Source: Gracilaria caudata
Taxonomy: Eukaryota; Rhodophyta; Florideophyceae; Gracilariales; Gracilariaceae
Length of the DNA: 64,000 bases
Direction of reading: 5' to 3'
Assembly: GCA_030374735.1 (NCBI GenBank)
Contig: JASCIV010000013.1
Location: 20,510-84,509 of the forward strand
The notes under the pieces were generated by a model. It was not told where the DNA came from. It worked only from the letters and a program-made list of their open reading frames with translations, and searched no databases. Shown here in pieces: positions 62,590-64,000 of this stretch. The position numbers were made by a program, and so were the translations under genes. Each line of letters starts with the position of its first letter. Position 1 is the first letter of the stretch.

Positions 62590-62895
62590 GCGAGCAGTGG
62601 ACGCTCTGCGAGAGGGGATGGGGAAGAGCGCGGGAAGAGCGCCAGAGGGGGGAGTTGAGAGGCAGGGATCTGTGGACGCAGGCGGCACGTTTGGGAGCGT
62701 CATGTGCTTTGCCGGTGCGAAGCGATGCATCACGCACCGTGCATCGGTGGGAAGAGCACGCATCGACGCGGTCATCGCGCGAGCGCATCGGGGCGATGCA
62801 CTCGGCGATGCTGGGAGGGGAAATACAGCTGTGATGGTGTGTGACGTGGAACACGCGGACACGTGGGTGAGGTTTACAGCGGGCGGTTTGTATGT
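62590..62895. other. Convergent spacer between multicopper oxidase and TIMP-like gene
   Basis: 306 nt of GC-rich 3' sequence; nothing recognised. Confidence 0.5.
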
Positions 62896-63423
62896 TTACG
62901 CGAGCGGGGAGGCGGTGACGTTGACTTCCGCCTGCAGAGCGTCGCCACACAACTTGTGGCCGGTTTGAACGTTGTCGGTGATGAACTGCTTTGTGTCGTT
63001 GGACAGCGAGCTCCAGCTCTGGATGAACTCGCAGTTGGAGATGATGAACACGCTCTGCGGGCAGCGAGATTCGTCGCTCAGCTTCGAGTTGAGCGTAAAC
63101 AGATATTCTTCGTCCCGTAGCAAAGAATTGACGCCACATTGATTGACGTCGATACTGGTCTCCATGAATGCTACCTCGTCCTCCGGCATGCTTCCTCTCA
63201 ACAGCTGGATCACGCGCGCGATGTACGTCAGTCGACCGTCGATGCGATCCGTCTGTGCGTCGCAGAAACGTCCCACGCAGTTGTCGGTGATGGCCACGAT
63301 CTTGGCGCGGAACGCGGTGCTTGACGTGCAGTATGCGCGCTCGAAGCGTTGCGCGATACAGCTACAACAATAGACGTCGGTGAAAAGCATGCTCGTCAGC
63401 CATAACAACAGCACCCGCTTCAT
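62896..63423 (-). CDS. Secreted netrin/TIMP-like (NTR-domain) protein
   Basis: This 175-aa protein starts at ATG 63423 with a signal peptide (MKRVLLLWLTSMLFTDVYC). The mature start is CCSCIAQRF, so a Cys-x-Cys sits at or near the new N-terminus, as in TIMPs. Strands follow (AFRAKIVAI, RLTYIARVIQLLRG) with five further Cys suited to disulphides, and an ending helix (TKQFITDNVQTGHKLCG). Animal TIMPs inhibit metalloproteinases through that N-terminal Cys; this is the N-domain only. Function here is inferred. Confidence 0.75.
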   Translation of the reverse strand: MKRVLLLWLTSMLFTDVYCCSCIAQRFERAYCTSSTAFRAKIVAITDNCVGRFCDAQTDRIDGRLTYIARVIQLLRGSMPEDEVAFMETSIDVNQCGVNSLLRDEEYLFTLNSKLSDESRCPQSVFIISNCEFIQSWSSLSNDTKQFITDNVQTGHKLCGDALQAEVNVTASPLA

Positions 63424-63870
63424 GTTTGCACGGCTTGTTGCGGACGCGCGCGCAGCCGCGACGGACGGTTGTGGATGCGGGCGGTGCGTTGCTTTTTTTT
63501 CTGGTTGTCGACAGCGGATGCCGGATGGCGTTGGGCACACTTGTACGTAGGCGCTGATAGTGGGGGCAGTGCGCACGGAACAGCGTGGCTTCAGGCCCGT
63601 GCCCAGGCGCGGTGCAGCGTCACCATGCGCATGGTGCTTTCAAGCGCACGCTCACTTTACTGAAGGGCTCTCTCGAGTGCACATTGTGCCGTGGCGACAA
63701 GCTTGTCGCCGCACACTACTTTGTGATTCTACTTGCATCATGCACCCACCCCCGTTCCTCGCCGACCGCGGTGCAAAGCAGACCAGCACGTAGATACATG
63801 CCAGAAGCGCGGCGAGACAAAGCGCGCCGTAAGCGACGCCAACATATCGATACCACCAGCCCGTTATTCC
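63424..63870. other. Spacer between TIMP-like and Cys/Pro-rich genes
   Basis: No gene recognised. It must hold the promoter of the TIMP-like gene and the 3' UTR of the gene to the right. Confidence 0.5.
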
Positions 63871-63999
63871 TCAGCAGCAACAAGTTTTCTTATAGCACTT
63901 CTTCCGATAACAACACTTCCTGGGCGGACATGGCGGACATGGCGGACATGGCGGACATGGCGGACATGGCGGCGGCTCGGGGCATGGCGGCGGCTCCGG
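63871..63999 (-). CDS. Cys/Pro-rich protein, C-terminal part (window edge)
   Basis: On the minus strand the frame is open from the window edge to TGA at 63871. It reads PEPPPCPEPPPC, then PCP repeats ending PPRKCCYRKKCYKKTCCC before the stop. Cys every third residue in Pro, ending in a basic Cys-rich tail, looks like a structural or wall-linked secreted protein. The plus strand is also open (MAD repeats), so the strand is not certain. Confidence 0.45.
   Translation of the reverse strand, partial: PEPPPCPEPPPCPPCPPCPPCPPCPPRKCCYRKKCYKKTCCC
63923..63967. repeat. Tandem repeat, 5 x 9 bp (GGCGGACAT)
   Basis: Five exact copies of a 9-bp unit followed by degenerate GGCGGC units. The 9-bp length keeps frame on either strand, consistent with a coding repeat (Cys-Pro-Pro on the minus strand). 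Confidence 0.95.
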
Positions 64000-64000
64000 G

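Noticed and set aside
63930..64000. Plus-strand MAD-repeat protein starting at 63930
   Set aside because: Open, but the minus frame ends in a composition typical of real Cys-rich proteins; kept only as an alternative.
1..64000. CRISPR arrays, operons, Shine-Dalgarno sites or rRNA genes
   Set aside because: None seen; spliceosomal introns and eukaryotic gene content make prokaryotic features unlikely.

Overview
The window is nuclear DNA of a eukaryote with a compact, intron-poor genome. About 28 convincing protein genes lie on both strands in no operon order. Most are single-exon. Where introns exist they are mostly short (63-172 nt; one is 364 nt) with GTAAGT-like donors and CAG-like acceptors. 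Together with a plant-type plastid-targeted protein, organelle-targeted proteins and an NB-ARC/WD40 receptor, this fits a red alga (florideophyte-like) best. That assignment is inference: no rRNA, organelle gene or species marker is present.

Layout. 1-10 kb: a BRSK/SAD-like kinase, a conserved plastid protein, an unrecognised protein, ribosomal protein eL24 with one intron, TATA-binding protein and condensin II subunit CAP-H2. 10-16.4 kb: poor in genes, holding a secreted spondin-domain protein with a clear TATA box, several fold-back repeats and one copy of a dispersed repeat. 16.4-30.5 kb: a helical-repeat protein, a GH13 sugar enzyme, organellar methionine aminopeptidase, a glutathione-peroxidase-like protein lacking its catalytic Cys, mitochondrial S16 (one intron), a COX18-type insertase, a short-chain dehydrogenase (one intron) and an SPT3/TAF13-like histone-fold protein. 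30.5-39.5 kb: an isolated NLR-type receptor (helical N-terminus, NB-ARC, ten WD40 repeats) flanked by about 1.9 and 3 kb of non-coding sequence. 39.5-64 kb: a divergent pair of Pro-rich genes, a BET-type bromodomain protein, a ZFC3H1-like zinc-finger protein, GMP synthetase, Rab escort protein, Nup88, a small membrane protein, PDCD5, glutathione synthetase, NudC, a five-exon secreted multicopper oxidase with a 16-nt microexon, a netrin/TIMP-like secreted protein and the end of a Cys/Pro-rich gene cut by the window edge.

Most genes are housekeeping and not functionally grouped. The right end (multicopper oxidase, TIMP-like, Cys/Pro-rich protein) looks like a small cluster of extracellular proteins. 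The most interesting items are the NLR-like gene, the microexon that encodes copper ligands, the cysteine-less GPX, and two non-coding themes: tight fold-back repeats with loops of 1-14 nt in several spacers, and a recurrent TACAARGGTAS motif found outside recognised genes.
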